Below are positions 8,973 through 18,049 of a DNA stretch of 64,000 bases, in pieces; positions within the stretch are counted from its first letter, which is position 1, and each line of letters begins with the position of its first letter. The stretch is taken from positions 14,217-78,216 of the forward strand of contig JAEWPN010000039.1 of the NCBI GenBank assembly GCA_023399455.1. Direction: 5' to 3'. Below the pieces are notes generated by a model. The model was given only the letters and a program-made list of their open reading frames with translations, ran no database searches and had not been told where the DNA came from. This DNA comes from Bacillota bacterium. Lineage in GTDB: Bacteria; Bacillota; Clostridia; Lachnospirales; Lachnospiraceae. A program made the position numbers and the translations under genes.

Positions 8973-9000
8973 AAAAATAATAGTATTTGCTATTATTTTT
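8973..9000 (+). terminator. A/T-rich hairpin terminator after the phosphoesterase
   Basis: AAAAATAATAG pairs perfectly with CTATTATTTTT (11 bp) around a 6-base loop, about 100 bp after the phosphoesterase stop. Confidence 0.55.
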
Positions 9001-9037
9001 ACTAGAGGGGAAAATAAACTTATGATGAGGGTAGTAT

Positions 9038-9187
9038 ATGAAAATAACAATAGTCAGAATCGAAAATAGAATAGTAACATGCTCAATTGATAAAGAACCA
9101 TGTTCTTTCATTGATATCGCACGCAGATGGTTCGCGGAAGACATCCAGGAAGGTGACACGATAGAAATAAATATAGTTGATAACTAA
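9038..9187 (+). CDS. DUF3006 family small protein
   Basis: A 49-residue ORF runs ATG 9038 to TAA 9187. It reads MKITIVRIENRIVTCSID..., then ...IQEGDTIEINIVDN. The DUF3006 family has the same plan: xVDRIEgxxAVcE in the first third, then ...vkEGDvixv. The ribosome binding site (GATGAGGG) is moderate. Its last 4 bp overlap the end of the convergent MATE gene. DUF3006 proteins are often found beside metallo-hydrolases in Firmicutes, and here a phosphoesterase lies upstream, but no function is established. Confidence 0.6.
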   Translation: MKITIVRIENRIVTCSIDKEPCSFIDIARRWFAEDIQEGDTIEINIVDN

Positions 9188-10512
9188 AATGTTTTCCATT
9201 TTCCGGTGCGATACTGCGAGTAAGAGATTGCTAAGTTGGTCATCCAACCAATGGGAACAGCATACCACACCATTGAAATACCATAATGTGGAGACAAAGT
9301 AAGTGCAATAATGACCCGAAGTGATAAGTTTGCCAAATTTGCAATGGTAAACATTTTCATGTCGGCAGCTCCTCGAAGCAGTCCATCGGTACTCATCTTT
9401 AATCCCAATAAGATGTAAAAGAAACCCATAAAGCGCAAATAGCCGGTTCCGGTCTGAAATGCCAGATGGGTTCCGCCGCTTCCCAGAAATAATCCGACAA
9501 TGGGCGTATAGAAGTTTTCCAGTATGATGCAGATAACAACAGCAAATAAAAGAATATATCCGTTTACCACATGATATCCTTTTCTAACACGATCCTGTTT
9601 TCCGGCACCCAGATTCTGTGCAGTGTAGGACGACATGGCATTTCCTATGGCTGCCATAGGCACAATGCAAATACTTTCCACCCGCATAGCGGAGGAAAAT
9701 CCAGCCAGTACTTCACTGCCGAAACTGTTTACCACCGATTGAACCAAAAGCATACCGATAGCTACAGTCGATTGCTGCAGAATGGAAGGTAACGCTACCT
9801 TTGACATTTCAGTAAGGGCGGATGTGTCAAAAGCAGTTTCGAGATAGGAAGAGTATTTTTTGAATTCCTGAATCAGCAGAATAAAGGAAAGTACAACAGA
9901 TACACCTTGCGCTATAAAGGTCGCCCATGCAGCACCTTTTACGCCAAGCTCCACATAATATACCATAAAAACTGACAGTCCAATATTAAGCAGAGAGGAG
10001 AAAATCAAAAGGTACAAAGGAATCCGAGATTTTCCAATGGCGTTAAATATAGCGGAAATTATATTATACATAAATAAAAATGGAAGTCCCCAGAAATAAA
10101 TTGCAAGATAGTCAGAAGCCATATCGAGTATGTTTTCAGGGGTGTTTAAATAAATCATAAAGGTACGGCCAAAGATTAGTCCCAATGCAGCTAAGACAAC
10201 GCTTAATAATAAAAATGATATCAGTGCCGTGGAAGCAGACTGTATCATTTTTTTATAATTCCCCGCTCCTAAATAATGACTTGTGATAACAGTAGCTCCC
10301 ACGCCGCCTCCTATGGCAATACAAATAAATACGTTGGTGAAAGAATAGGAAGCGCCAATTGCTGCAAGAGCATCCTCGCTTACAAAACGGCCGACAATGA
10401 TTGAATCGGCCATAGTATAAAATTGCTGAAATAAATTACCTATGATCATAGGCAAGGTAAACAGAGCCAGTGCCCTGGCAGGCTTATTGTTGATTAGATA
10501 TTCTTTGTCCAT
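9184..10512 (-). CDS. MATE-family multidrug/sodium antiporter
   Basis: This 442-residue protein has about twelve membrane segments in two homologous halves. Its opening (KPARALALFTLPMIIGNLFQQFYTMADSIIVGRFV) is characteristic of the DinF/NorM-type MATE exporters of Clostridia, which extrude cationic drugs or metabolites in exchange for Na+ or H+. It lies 32 bp downstream of an ArsR-type regulator on the same strand, so it is probably the regulated cargo of that repressor. An AGGAAA site precedes the ATG. Its end overlaps the DUF3006 gene by 4 bp tail to tail. Confidence 0.93.
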   Translation of the reverse strand: MDKEYLINNKPARALALFTLPMIIGNLFQQFYTMADSIIVGRFVSEDALAAIGASYSFTNVFICIAIGGGVGATVITSHYLGAGNYKKMIQSASTALISFLLLSVVLAALGLIFGRTFMIYLNTPENILDMASDYLAIYFWGLPFLFMYNIISAIFNAIGKSRIPLYLLIFSSLLNIGLSVFMVYYVELGVKGAAWATFIAQGVSVVLSFILLIQEFKKYSSYLETAFDTSALTEMSKVALPSILQQSTVAIGMLLVQSVVNSFGSEVLAGFSSAMRVESICIVPMAAIGNAMSSYTAQNLGAGKQDRVRKGYHVVNGYILLFAVVICIILENFYTPIVGLFLGSGGTHLAFQTGTGYLRFMGFFYILLGLKMSTDGLLRGAADMKMFTIANLANLSLRVIIALTLSPHYGISMVWYAVPIGWMTNLAISYSQYRTGKWKTF

Positions 10513-10544
10513 TTTAGATTTCCTATTATTGATTGTAATTGTAT

Positions 10545-10871
10545 TTAATACTTTCTGTCACATTCGTATTCACATATACATTTCGGCGTAAGGTTTTCTT
10601 CTGTTTTGACAGAATTAATTTCTTTATTAAAGTGTTCGAGTATTTGTTTCATGAAATCAATATTTACATGATAATGCATATGATATCCCATTTTTGATCC
10701 TGTTATAATACCGGTTTTTTTTAGAATGTTCATTTGCTGAGAGACAGCAGGTTCGCTGATTGCAAGTTTTTTGGAAATCGCCCGGACGCAGTAATGACGT
10801 TCCATTAACAGACGAAGGATCTGATATCTGGTGGGGTCTGTGATTATATGCAATGTCTGGATAAAATCCAT
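10545..10871 (-). CDS. ArsR/SmtB-family winged-helix repressor
   Basis: This protein of about 108 residues starts at MDFIQTLHIITDPTRYQILRLL, because GAAGGAGG lies 6 bp upstream; two earlier ATGs have no site. The fold is typical: DPTRYQILRLL (helices 1-2), then the recognition helix region ISKKLAISEPAVSQQMNILKKTGII. The tail has a cysteine cluster CICEYEC, and a histidine-rich YHMHYHV wing lies near the middle; both could bind metal, but they are not at the classical ArsR alpha-3 site. It heads an operon with the MATE exporter, with a perfect palindrome just upstream. Confidence 0.9.
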   Translation of the reverse strand: MDFIQTLHIITDPTRYQILRLLMERHYCVRAISKKLAISEPAVSQQMNILKKTGIITGSKMGYHMHYHVNIDFMKQILEHFNKEINSVKTEENLTPKCICEYECDRKY

Positions 10872-10900
10872 AGAACATCCTCCTTCTTCCATCTGCATAA

Positions 10901-10928
10901 GTTTAATTAAGGATTTCCTTAATTAAAC
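10901..10928 (-). promoter_or_regulatory. 12-4-12 palindromic operator of the ArsR-MATE operon
   Basis: GTTTAATTAAGG and CCTTAATTAAAC are perfect inverted repeats separated by ATTT, centred about 43 bp before the ArsR start codon. ArsR/SmtB repressors bind such 12-x-12 palindromes over their own promoters. That this is the operator is inferred from form and position. Confidence 0.75.
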
Positions 10929-11080
10929 ATAGAATAACTCTATTATTTGAGTTTGTCAGGAAAGGAAAGCGTTTCCCGTGCGCATTTTATTACTTTCCAC
11001 ATTTTCAACTCATTCTTTGTAAATGTGCCCTTTGGTTGACTAATGATTCGAAGTTCCATATGTTAAATATCATGAATATA

Positions 11081-11126
11081 AAAAGTCCTGGAATACCGTA
11101 TAAATACGATAATCCAGGACTTTTTT
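11081..11126 (-). terminator. Terminator of tRNA-Trp (likely bidirectional)
   Basis: AAAAGTCCTGGA pairs with TCCAGGACTTTT around a ~20-base loop, with T tracts on both strands. It lies 6 bp after the 3' end of the leftward tRNA gene. Confidence 0.8.
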
Positions 11127-11132
11127 AAAGAG

Positions 11133-11203
11133 CAGGGGCAGTAGGAATCGAACCCACATCGATGGTTTTGGAGACCACTGTTCTACCCTTGAACTATGCC
11201 CCT
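11133..11203 (-). tRNA. tRNA-Trp (CCA anticodon)
   Basis: On the minus strand the acceptor AGGGGCA pairs with TGCCCCT, discriminator G. The D arm is GTTC...GAAC, the anticodon arm GTGGT-CTCCAAA-ACCAT gives anticodon CCA, and the T arm contains GGTTCGATTCC. The length is 71 bases. The 3' CCA end is not encoded. Confidence 0.95.
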
Positions 11204-11279
11204 ATGTCCGGCCTTTTTAGACCGCCGAATCATATTATAGCATAAGGATTATTTGATAGCAAGACATATTTTGCAAAAA

Positions 11280-12290
11280 TCAGACCGTTTTTTTATACTC
11301 TTTCGCGGGAGCCGTAGAGGCTCTTTCGATGTATTGGGCGTGGAGCATTGTGCGGCTGATGGAAACGTGGTTGATCAACCCGTTCAGCGCGAAATAGCCG
11401 CATTTCCCAAGTTCTGCCCTGTTCTGCCTTATAGTAGTAAGGGGAGGGTCCAAGTGGGCTGAAATCGGCAAATCATCGAAGCCGATAACGCTGATGTCCT
11501 CAGGAACACGAAAGCCATGCATACTGCATTCCATGATGACACCGGAAGCGATTAAATCGTTTCCGCAGAGGATGGCGGTAGCACCTTGCGCAAGGAAGGA
11601 CGGGATATGATATTTTGCACTCTCGGCAACGTAATAGCCATATGCGGTCAGCTTCTCGTTGAAGGGAAGGTTATGAGAAGCAAGACTGTCCAAGTATGCC
11701 TGCATACGTTGCTCAGAGACCATGGAGTTGGGAGAGCCATTCAAAAAGGCGATGTTCTTATGACCTAAGGAAATTAAATGTTCCATGGCGATATCGATGC
11801 CTTCAAAGCTGTCCGTTCCCACATAAGCCACGTTGGGATTCTTTCTTATATAGTTATCGAAGAGTACGGTGGGAATCGTGGTGGAGTTAAGCTGGCCCAT
11901 CCAATTATCCTGAAGAGAAAAACCAAGAAGAAAGCTGCCGCGATAGCCGTTTTTCAGCATGTAGGTGTCATATTTTTCCTGCATTTGAAAAGTGGGATTG
12001 ATGGGAAGTACGGTAATGTCCCATTTGTCCCGGTATGCCGCCTGCTTAAAGCCTAAGATAATTTCATAGCCGAACTGGTTGTTCGTCTCATAATCCATAT
12101 TCTCAATAAAAACACAAAGTTTTTTGTGTTCTTCTTTTTTCATTTTCTTCGTAGTATATCCGATTTCCACTGCCGTATCAAGGACGGTCTGCCGCAAAGC
12201 CTCGCTGATGTCGCTGGCTCCGTTCAAGCCCTTCGATACGGTACTGACGGATATACCCAGTTTATTTGCAATATCTTTAATCGTTGCCAT
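11280..12290 (-). CDS. LacI/GalR-family regulator, probably of the maltodextrin genes
   Basis: This 336-residue repressor has an N-terminal HTH (ATIKDIANKLGISVSTVSKGLNG), where S-x-x-T-V-S-K is the recognition helix. It then has a hinge and a periplasmic-binding-protein-like ligand domain ending DPPLTTIRQNRAELGK. The start is taken at MATIKDIA because AAAGGAAACC lies just upstream; the frame could begin at an earlier GTG without a site. It is transcribed divergently from malQ across a 329-bp gap, the usual position for a MalR-type regulator. The inducer is inferred to be maltose or maltodextrin. Confidence 0.9.
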   Translation of the reverse strand: MATIKDIANKLGISVSTVSKGLNGASDISEALRQTVLDTAVEIGYTTKKMKKEEHKKLCVFIENMDYETNNQFGYEIILGFKQAAYRDKWDITVLPINPTFQMQEKYDTYMLKNGYRGSFLLGFSLQDNWMGQLNSTTIPTVLFDNYIRKNPNVAYVGTDSFEGIDIAMEHLISLGHKNIAFLNGSPNSMVSEQRMQAYLDSLASHNLPFNEKLTAYGYYVAESAKYHIPSFLAQGATAILCGNDLIASGVIMECSMHGFRVPEDISVIGFDDLPISAHLDPPLTTIRQNRAELGKCGYFALNGLINHVSISRTMLHAQYIERASTAPAKEYKKTV

Positions 12291-12619
12291 AAGGTTTCCT
12301 TTTCTGTTGTCTGTCACTTTATAATTTTCAAGCTAATCTTTTTTGCATCGTTTTTTATTCTTTCTATATGTCTTAGATTCCTATAAACAGTATATAAGTA
12401 AAACAAAATGATTTCAAGTCATATTATTTTTTCGAATATTTTCTATAGAACAAAAAAATAATTAACAAAAAACAGAAGTTGAAATCAGTAAAATTGTCAA
12501 AAATTATAATAAAACCATTATAATCATTGACAAAGCTGTTATAAAAGTGATAAATTCATGTCAGATACGAAACTTTACGAAAAATTAAAAACATACCTAT
12601 AGGGATGGAGGCAAAGGCA
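12291..12619. promoter_or_regulatory. Divergent control region of the maltodextrin locus
   Basis: This A/T-rich gap lies between the LacI-type gene and malQ. It holds TTGACA (12527-12532) followed at 16-18 bp by GATAAATT (12549-12556), a plausible rightward promoter. Two copies of the self-complementary ATTATAAT lie 14 bp apart (12503-12510 and 12517-12524) just upstream of the -35. No classical CG-centred LacI operator or cre site was evident. Confidence 0.5.
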
Positions 12620-14110
12620 ATGGGTAAAAAAAGATTTACAAGAGGAGCTGGAATCCTGTTATCGATTACAAGTTTGCCTTCAGCATATGGAATAGGGACA
12701 TTGGGGGAGGAAGCTTTCCGGTTTGTGGATTTGCTGGTGGATTTGAAACAGCGGTATTGGCAGGTATTGCCGATTGGTCCTACAAGCTTCGGTGACAGTC
12801 CTTATCAATCCTTTTCCGCCTTTGCGGGCAATCCATATATGATAGATTTGGATGATTTGGTAAAAGACGGTCTTTTGAAAAGAGAAGAAATCAGAAGTTA
12901 CAACTGGGGAAGTGACGAGCATGATATCAATTATGCCGTTTTATATAACAACAGATTCAGGGTGCTGGAGCAGGCCTATAGCCGCTTTGACAGAAAGAAT
13001 ACGGATTTTCTCTCCTTTTGTGAGGAGAAAAAGGAATGGTTGGAGGATTACAGCCTCTTTATGGCGATAAAGTCGGAGTCTGAGGGCAAGGAGTGGCTAA
13101 GTTTCCACAAGGAACTTCGAGAGCATGAGGCCAAGGCGGTTTCAGCTTATAAGCGTAAGAACGAAGAAAAAACAGGCTTCTGGAAATTCTGTCAATACAA
13201 ATTTTTTATCCAGTGGAGCCGGTTTAAGTCTTATGCCAACAGCAGAGGGATCGAGATAATCGGAGATGTCCCTCTTTATGTGGCTTTGGACAGTGCAGAT
13301 GTATGGGGGCATAGAGAAATGTTTCAACTAGGCCCTGATGGAATGCCGGACAGGGTGGCAGGCTGTCCGCCGGACGCATATTCCGCAGACGGTCAGAAAT
13401 GGGGAAACCCGCTGTATGACTGGAAGCGGATAGAGAAAGAAAGCTTTTGCTGGTGGCGTATGCGGATGAAGGAGAATGCCAGACTGTACGATGCAATGCG
13501 GATCGATAATTTCAGCGGTCTTTTGAAATATTATAGCATTCCCTTTGAAAAAGGCGGTGTGAAGGATGGAAAGTGGGAAAAAGGTCCGGGAAAGAAATTC
13601 TTAGACATTATGGAAGAAGAATCGGGCGAATGCAAGATTATGGTAGAGGACCTGGGACCCTGTGTACCAGCAGTCAAAAAGATGCGGGAGAAGATGGAAT
13701 GGCCCGGAATGAAGGTACTGCTGTTCGCTTTCGGCGGAGACATTTCTTCAGAATATCTTCCTCATAATTACATAGACAGAAATACCGCCGTTTATGCGGG
13801 GACACACGATAATGAGACAATTGTAGGCAGTTATCGGGATAAGACAGAATATGAGCTTGCTTTTTTATATGAATATCTAAACATAGATTCCAAGGATGCG
13901 ATTCCGGATGCCTTCATAAGGCTCGCTTATTCCAGCATTGCGGATGTGGTGATTTTACAGATGCAGGATATTCTGAAGCTGGGAAACGAAGCGAGGATGA
14001 ACCACCCTTCTACGGTAGGGAGCAATTGGCGCTGGCGGGTATGGCACGACTGTTTAAGCGAAGAGCGGCGGACGTGGATAAGGACCATATCTACCATATA
14101 TAGGCGTTAG
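12620..14110 (+). CDS. malQ: 4-alpha-glucanotransferase (amylomaltase, GH77)
   Basis: This 496-residue cytoplasmic enzyme transfers alpha-1,4-glucan segments between maltodextrins, releasing glucose and building longer chains for phosphorolysis. GH77 hallmarks are the start RGAGILLSITSLPSAYGIGTLG, then YWQVLPIGPTSFGDSPYQSFSAFAGNPY, GDVPLYVALDSADVW, the nucleophile region YDAMRIDNFSGL, the acid/base region MVEDLG, and YAGTHDNETIVG. The start MGKKRFTRG is used because GGAGG lies 7 bp upstream; an ATG 15 bp earlier lacks a site. It is the first gene of the maltodextrin cluster. Confidence 0.96.
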   Translation: MGKKRFTRGAGILLSITSLPSAYGIGTLGEEAFRFVDLLVDLKQRYWQVLPIGPTSFGDSPYQSFSAFAGNPYMIDLDDLVKDGLLKREEIRSYNWGSDEHDINYAVLYNNRFRVLEQAYSRFDRKNTDFLSFCEEKKEWLEDYSLFMAIKSESEGKEWLSFHKELREHEAKAVSAYKRKNEEKTGFWKFCQYKFFIQWSRFKSYANSRGIEIIGDVPLYVALDSADVWGHREMFQLGPDGMPDRVAGCPPDAYSADGQKWGNPLYDWKRIEKESFCWWRMRMKENARLYDAMRIDNFSGLLKYYSIPFEKGGVKDGKWEKGPGKKFLDIMEEESGECKIMVEDLGPCVPAVKKMREKMEWPGMKVLLFAFGGDISSEYLPHNYIDRNTAVYAGTHDNETIVGSYRDKTEYELAFLYEYLNIDSKDAIPDAFIRLAYSSIADVVILQMQDILKLGNEARMNHPSTVGSNWRWRVWHDCLSEERRTWIRTISTIYRR

Positions 14111-14268
14111 AATGTTACTATCCGGCCATCAACTTGCGATGAAACCGCAGGCGAAATAGCGACGTAATAACATCTGGTATAAGATGTGCAAAGCACATTT
14201 TATATATAAGGGTGAGAGCCCTGAGACAATATTGAGACAAGGTCAAAGAGAAAAGGAGAGGAAAATTA

Positions 14269-15579
14269 ATGAAAAAGAAAATGTTAGCATTGTTCATGAC
14301 AGCTGCTATGGTGGCATCTTTGGCAGGCTGCGGAAGTACGGCGGCTACAACGACAGAGGCTCCGGCCGAGACGACAGAAGAAGCACCTGCGGAGGAGGCT
14401 GCCCCGGCAGAAGAAGCGGAAATAGAAGAGGAAGAAGCGCTTACTGCTGAAATTCTCGTATGGGGGCCTTCCGAGGATCAGTCAGCAGAAAACGGTAACT
14501 GGCTTCCTACTATGTGTGAGCAGTTCGCAGCACTTCATCCGAACTGGGATATCACATTTACCTATGGCGTATGCGCGGAAGGCGAGGCGAAGGCTACCGT
14601 AACGCAGGATGTTGAAGCAGCGGCGGATGTATATATGTTTGCAAACGATAACCTTTCAGAATTAGTCGCTTCGAACGCTATTGCAAGATTGGGCGGCGAG
14701 ACGGAAAACTATGTTAAGAGTACAAATTCCCAGGCGATAGTAGATTCTGTATCCCTTGATGGAGCGGTTTACGGCGTTCCTTTTACAACGAATACATGGT
14801 TTATGTACTATGACAAGAGCGTATTTTCTGAGGAAGAGGCCTCTAACCTGGATACGATGATCGCAAAAGCGAAGGTTGCATTCCCTCTTACCGACTCATG
14901 GTATATTGCTTCTTTCTATGTGGCGAACGGATGCACTCTGTTTGGAAATAGCAACGACGAAGCGCAGGGAATCGATTTTAGCGGCGACAAAGCGACTGCA
15001 GTAACGGAATATCTCGTAGATTTGGCGGCTGACCCGAACTTTGTAAACGACGCTGACGGTGCAGGACTTGCAGGCTTACGCGACGGAAGCATCTCCGCAA
15101 AATTCTCAGGTTCCTGGGACTATGCGGCAGTAAAAGAGGCTCTCGGTGACAACTTCGGGGCAAGAGAACTTCCTACGATTACAATTAACGGCGAAGAAAA
15201 GCAGATGATGGCGTTTGCGGGTTCCAAGGCGATCGGTGTTAATCCTAACAGCGATAATATGCAGGTTGCAGTTGCTCTTGCAAGTTATTTGGGAAGTGCG
15301 GACGCACAGAAGGCACATTATGAAATGAGAAACATCATTCCATGTAATACGGAGCTTTTGGCAGAACCTGCACTTCAGAGCGACGCTCTCGTAGCAGCGC
15401 AGAATGCGGCTTTCGACAACACAGCTATTATCCAGCCGTTCGTAGCAGCCATGGGCAATTACTGGACTCCTGCTGAGAACATGGGTAGAGCATTTGTTAA
15501 CAAAGAAGTAACGCATGCAAACGCAGCGGAAAAAACAGAGGCCCTCAACGATTCATTGAATACATCGGTAGTGGAATAA
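14269..15579 (+). CDS. Maltodextrin-type ABC substrate-binding lipoprotein
   Basis: This 436-residue lipoprotein has the signal KKKMLALFMTAAMVASLAGC with lipid-anchored C21. A flexible Thr/Ala/Glu-rich linker (about 22-62) leads to a type 1 extracellular solute-binding fold. Motifs common in MalE-like proteins are visible: TAEILVWGP near the start, GAVYGVPFTTNTWFMYYDKSVF, a DGSISAKFSGSWDY region, and MMAFAGSKAIGVNP. Two permeases follow, and a malQ and an amylase flank it, so maltodextrin is the likely ligand. A 158-bp gap before it contains a weak hairpin (AGATGTGC/GCACATTT at about 14180-14202). Confidence 0.92.
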   Translation: MKKKMLALFMTAAMVASLAGCGSTAATTTEAPAETTEEAPAEEAAPAEEAEIEEEEALTAEILVWGPSEDQSAENGNWLPTMCEQFAALHPNWDITFTYGVCAEGEAKATVTQDVEAAADVYMFANDNLSELVASNAIARLGGETENYVKSTNSQAIVDSVSLDGAVYGVPFTTNTWFMYYDKSVFSEEEASNLDTMIAKAKVAFPLTDSWYIASFYVANGCTLFGNSNDEAQGIDFSGDKATAVTEYLVDLAADPNFVNDADGAGLAGLRDGSISAKFSGSWDYAAVKEALGDNFGARELPTITINGEEKQMMAFAGSKAIGVNPNSDNMQVAVALASYLGSADAQKAHYEMRNIIPCNTELLAEPALQSDALVAAQNAAFDNTAIIQPFVAAMGNYWTPAENMGRAFVNKEVTHANAAEKTEALNDSLNTSVVE

Positions 15580-15608
15580 TAGACGGTAAAAAAGTGATAG
15601 CTTCCGGG

Positions 15609-15633
15609 GTGTCCGTAACTTTTGCGGGCACCT
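15609..15633 (+). promoter_or_regulatory. Intercistronic stem-loop after the binding-protein gene
   Basis: GGTGTCCG pairs with CGGGCACC (8 bp, one G-U) around a 9-base loop, without a T tract. Such structures after binding-protein genes often stabilise the upstream message or weaken readthrough, so the binding protein is made in excess over the permeases. That role is inference here. Confidence 0.5.
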
Positions 15634-15664
15634 TGGGGTATCTTTCGCTTCAGGAGGTTACAGC

Positions 15665-17041
15665 ATGGGAGAAGGAAAAATGAAGGTAAAAGAGTTCGCA
15701 ACGCCTTATACGTTAGGTAATGCGGTAAAGAAAGGCGATTTGGCAACAAAGCTGTCCATGCTGTTTATGGGAGCGGGAAACATTGCGCGCGGACAGATAG
15801 TTAAAGGACTTTTATTTCTCGCGATTGAAATAAGCTATATTTTATTCATGATTCAGAATGGTATACATAACTTGGCGATGATGCCCTCCTTGGGAACACA
15901 GGCCCAGCAGGAAATATGGAATGAAAAAAAGGGTATTTATGAGTATGTTGCCGGGGATAACTCGTTGCTTATTTTGTTGTACGGTGTAGTTACCTTATCT
16001 ATTACAGCAGGTTTTATTCTGCTTTGGACGGCTTCGCTGCGCAGCGCTTACAAGGCGGAGATCTTGAGCAAAAACGGTAAACATATCAATTCTTTCAAAG
16101 ACGACATCAAGGATTTGTTCAATCAAAATTTACATATATTATTAATGACGCCACCGATCATGGGAATATTGCTTTTTACCATATTGCCGCTTATTTTCAT
16201 GATTACCATGGCCTTTACCAATTACTCCAAGTATGAGGACCATTTGGTTTTGTTCGACTGGGTTGGTTTGGCAAACTTCATTAAAGTGCTCAGCTTTCAG
16301 GATTCTATGGGGCAGACCTTCTGGTCCGTACTGGCATGGACGCTCACATGGGCCATACTTGCTACCGGCCTAAACTACATATTCGGTATGATACTGGCCA
16401 TCATCATCAACAGGAAGGATACGAAGATAAAAGGCTTCTGGAGATTCTGCTTCGTGCTTTCCATTGCAGTTCCGCAGTTCGTCTCCCTTCTCATCATGCG
16501 GACGATGCTGCAGCCCGAGGGCGCGGTAAATACCATGCTAAGGAACGTAGGGCTTATCGAAACTTCCCTTCCCTTTTTTACCAATACGATGTGGGCGAGA
16601 GTGACCGTTATCGTAATCAACCTATGGATAGGCATTCCTTATACGCTGCTTCAGGTTACGGGAATTCTTCAGAACATACCGGGAGAACTCTATGAATCGG
16701 CAAGAGTGGACGGAGCCAATATATTTACTATTTTCTTCAGGATAACCTTGCCTTATATGCTGTTTGTGACGACGCCTTATCTGATCACTCAGTTTACCGG
16801 TAACGTGAATAACTTCAACGTTATTTACCTCCTTTCTCTGGGGCATCCCACGCCGGTGGGTTCCACTGCGGGAAGAACAGATCTTCTGATTACGTGGCTG
16901 TATAAGCTCACAATCGACCAGCAATACTTTAACCTCGGAGCGGTCATCGGAATTATGACCTTCGTGGTGCTGGCTGTTGTCGCCATCGTCACGTACAGGA
17001 ATACAGGTTCTTATAAAGATGAGGAGGGATTCCAAGGATGA
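15665..17041 (+). CDS. Maltodextrin ABC permease, MalF-type
   Basis: This 458-residue membrane protein has an N-terminal part with about three helices (to residue 130) and a C-terminal BPD_transp_1 core. The EAA loop appears as ELYESARVDGANIFTIFFRITLPYM, the contact site for the ATPase. The length and extra N-terminal helices match MalF/MalC rather than shorter permeases. AGGAGG lies 7 bp before the ATG. The stop overlaps the next start by 4 bp (ATGA), indicating translational coupling. Confidence 0.94.
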   Translation: MGEGKMKVKEFATPYTLGNAVKKGDLATKLSMLFMGAGNIARGQIVKGLLFLAIEISYILFMIQNGIHNLAMMPSLGTQAQQEIWNEKKGIYEYVAGDNSLLILLYGVVTLSITAGFILLWTASLRSAYKAEILSKNGKHINSFKDDIKDLFNQNLHILLMTPPIMGILLFTILPLIFMITMAFTNYSKYEDHLVLFDWVGLANFIKVLSFQDSMGQTFWSVLAWTLTWAILATGLNYIFGMILAIIINRKDTKIKGFWRFCFVLSIAVPQFVSLLIMRTMLQPEGAVNTMLRNVGLIETSLPFFTNTMWARVTVIVINLWIGIPYTLLQVTGILQNIPGELYESARVDGANIFTIFFRITLPYMLFVTTPYLITQFTGNVNNFNVIYLLSLGHPTPVGSTAGRTDLLITWLYKLTIDQQYFNLGAVIGIMTFVVLAVVAIVTYRNTGSYKDEEGFQG

Positions 17042-17910
17042 AGAAGAAAGAAATGGCTGGTGCAAGAACGAGAAAAACTATCACGAACGTAATTGTCCAC
17101 ATTTTTCTGGCGGTATTGTCGACGATATGGCTGTTCCCTATATTTTGGGTAGTATTAACGAGCTTTCGAGGAGAAAAAGGCTCCTATATGTCGACATTCT
17201 TCCCGAAAACATACACGTTTAACAATTATATAAAGCTTTTTACCGAGACAAATGTATTAAATTTCCCTAAAATGTTTGCAAACACGTTGATTATTGCAAT
17301 TTTTTCCTGTGCTATTTCCACATTTTTTGTGCTGGCGGTTTCCTACAGCATGTCCAGATTAAAATTCATGGCACGTAAGCCTTTAATGAATGTAGCTCTC
17401 GTGCTAAAGCTGTTTCCGGCATTTATGTCCATGATAGCCGTTTACTACATTTTAAAAGCCATGGGCTTGTCGGAGGGAGCGATGATCCGTGTGGCGCTCA
17501 TTCTCGTTTATTCGGGAGGGGCCGGTATCGAATTCTACATAGCCAAGGGCTTCTTCGATACGATTCCTAAGGCATTGGACGAAGCGGCATATTTGGACGG
17601 CGCAACTAAATTTCAGGTGTTTGCGAAGATTACGGTTCCGCTCAGCAAGCCGATTATCGTATACACGGTCATCACTACATTTATTGCTCCCTGGGTGGAT
17701 TTCATCTTTGCGAGGGTTATATGCAGGGCCAATGCCGATTATTATACGGTAGCATTGGGACTCTGGAGGATGCTCGAAAGAGAGTATATAGACAATTGGT
17801 ACACCGCGTTTGCGGCGGGAAGCGTATGTATTTCCATCCCGATTGCAATTTTGTTCGTGGTAACCCAGAGGTTCTACTCCAGCGGCATGTCCGGCGCGGT
17901 AAAGGGATGA
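17038..17910 (+). CDS. Maltodextrin ABC permease, MalG-type
   Basis: This 290-residue protein has six predicted helices. Its EAA motif is ALDEAAYLDGATKFQVFAKITVPLSKP, and it ends SGMSGAVKG, the typical MalG terminus. It pairs with the overlapping MalF-type gene. No ATP-binding subunit is encoded in the cluster, so a shared MsmX/UgpC-type ATPase elsewhere must energise it (known for Firmicutes, inferred here). Confidence 0.94.
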   Translation: MKKKEMAGARTRKTITNVIVHIFLAVLSTIWLFPIFWVVLTSFRGEKGSYMSTFFPKTYTFNNYIKLFTETNVLNFPKMFANTLIIAIFSCAISTFFVLAVSYSMSRLKFMARKPLMNVALVLKLFPAFMSMIAVYYILKAMGLSEGAMIRVALILVYSGGAGIEFYIAKGFFDTIPKALDEAAYLDGATKFQVFAKITVPLSKPIIVYTVITTFIAPWVDFIFARVICRANADYYTVALGLWRMLEREYIDNWYTAFAAGSVCISIPIAILFVVTQRFYSSGMSGAVKG

Positions 17911-17930
17911 CAATCATATGAAACTTAAAT

Positions 17931-17981
17931 TGCAGGCAGGGCAGTGATCGAAAAAGAAATCGTGAATGCGCTTTGCCTGCA
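17931..17981 (+). promoter_or_regulatory. Stem-loop between MalG gene and amylase gene
   Basis: TGCAGGCA (17931-17938) pairs perfectly with TGCCTGCA (17974-17981), with smaller inner pairing, then TATTTTATG. It may be a partial terminator or message-processing site before the amylase gene. Confidence 0.45.
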
Positions 17982-18049
17982 TATTTTATGCCGTCATGGA
18001 TATGGAATAATGTCATAGGCTTAGAAAAGAGATTGGGAGGAGATATTCT

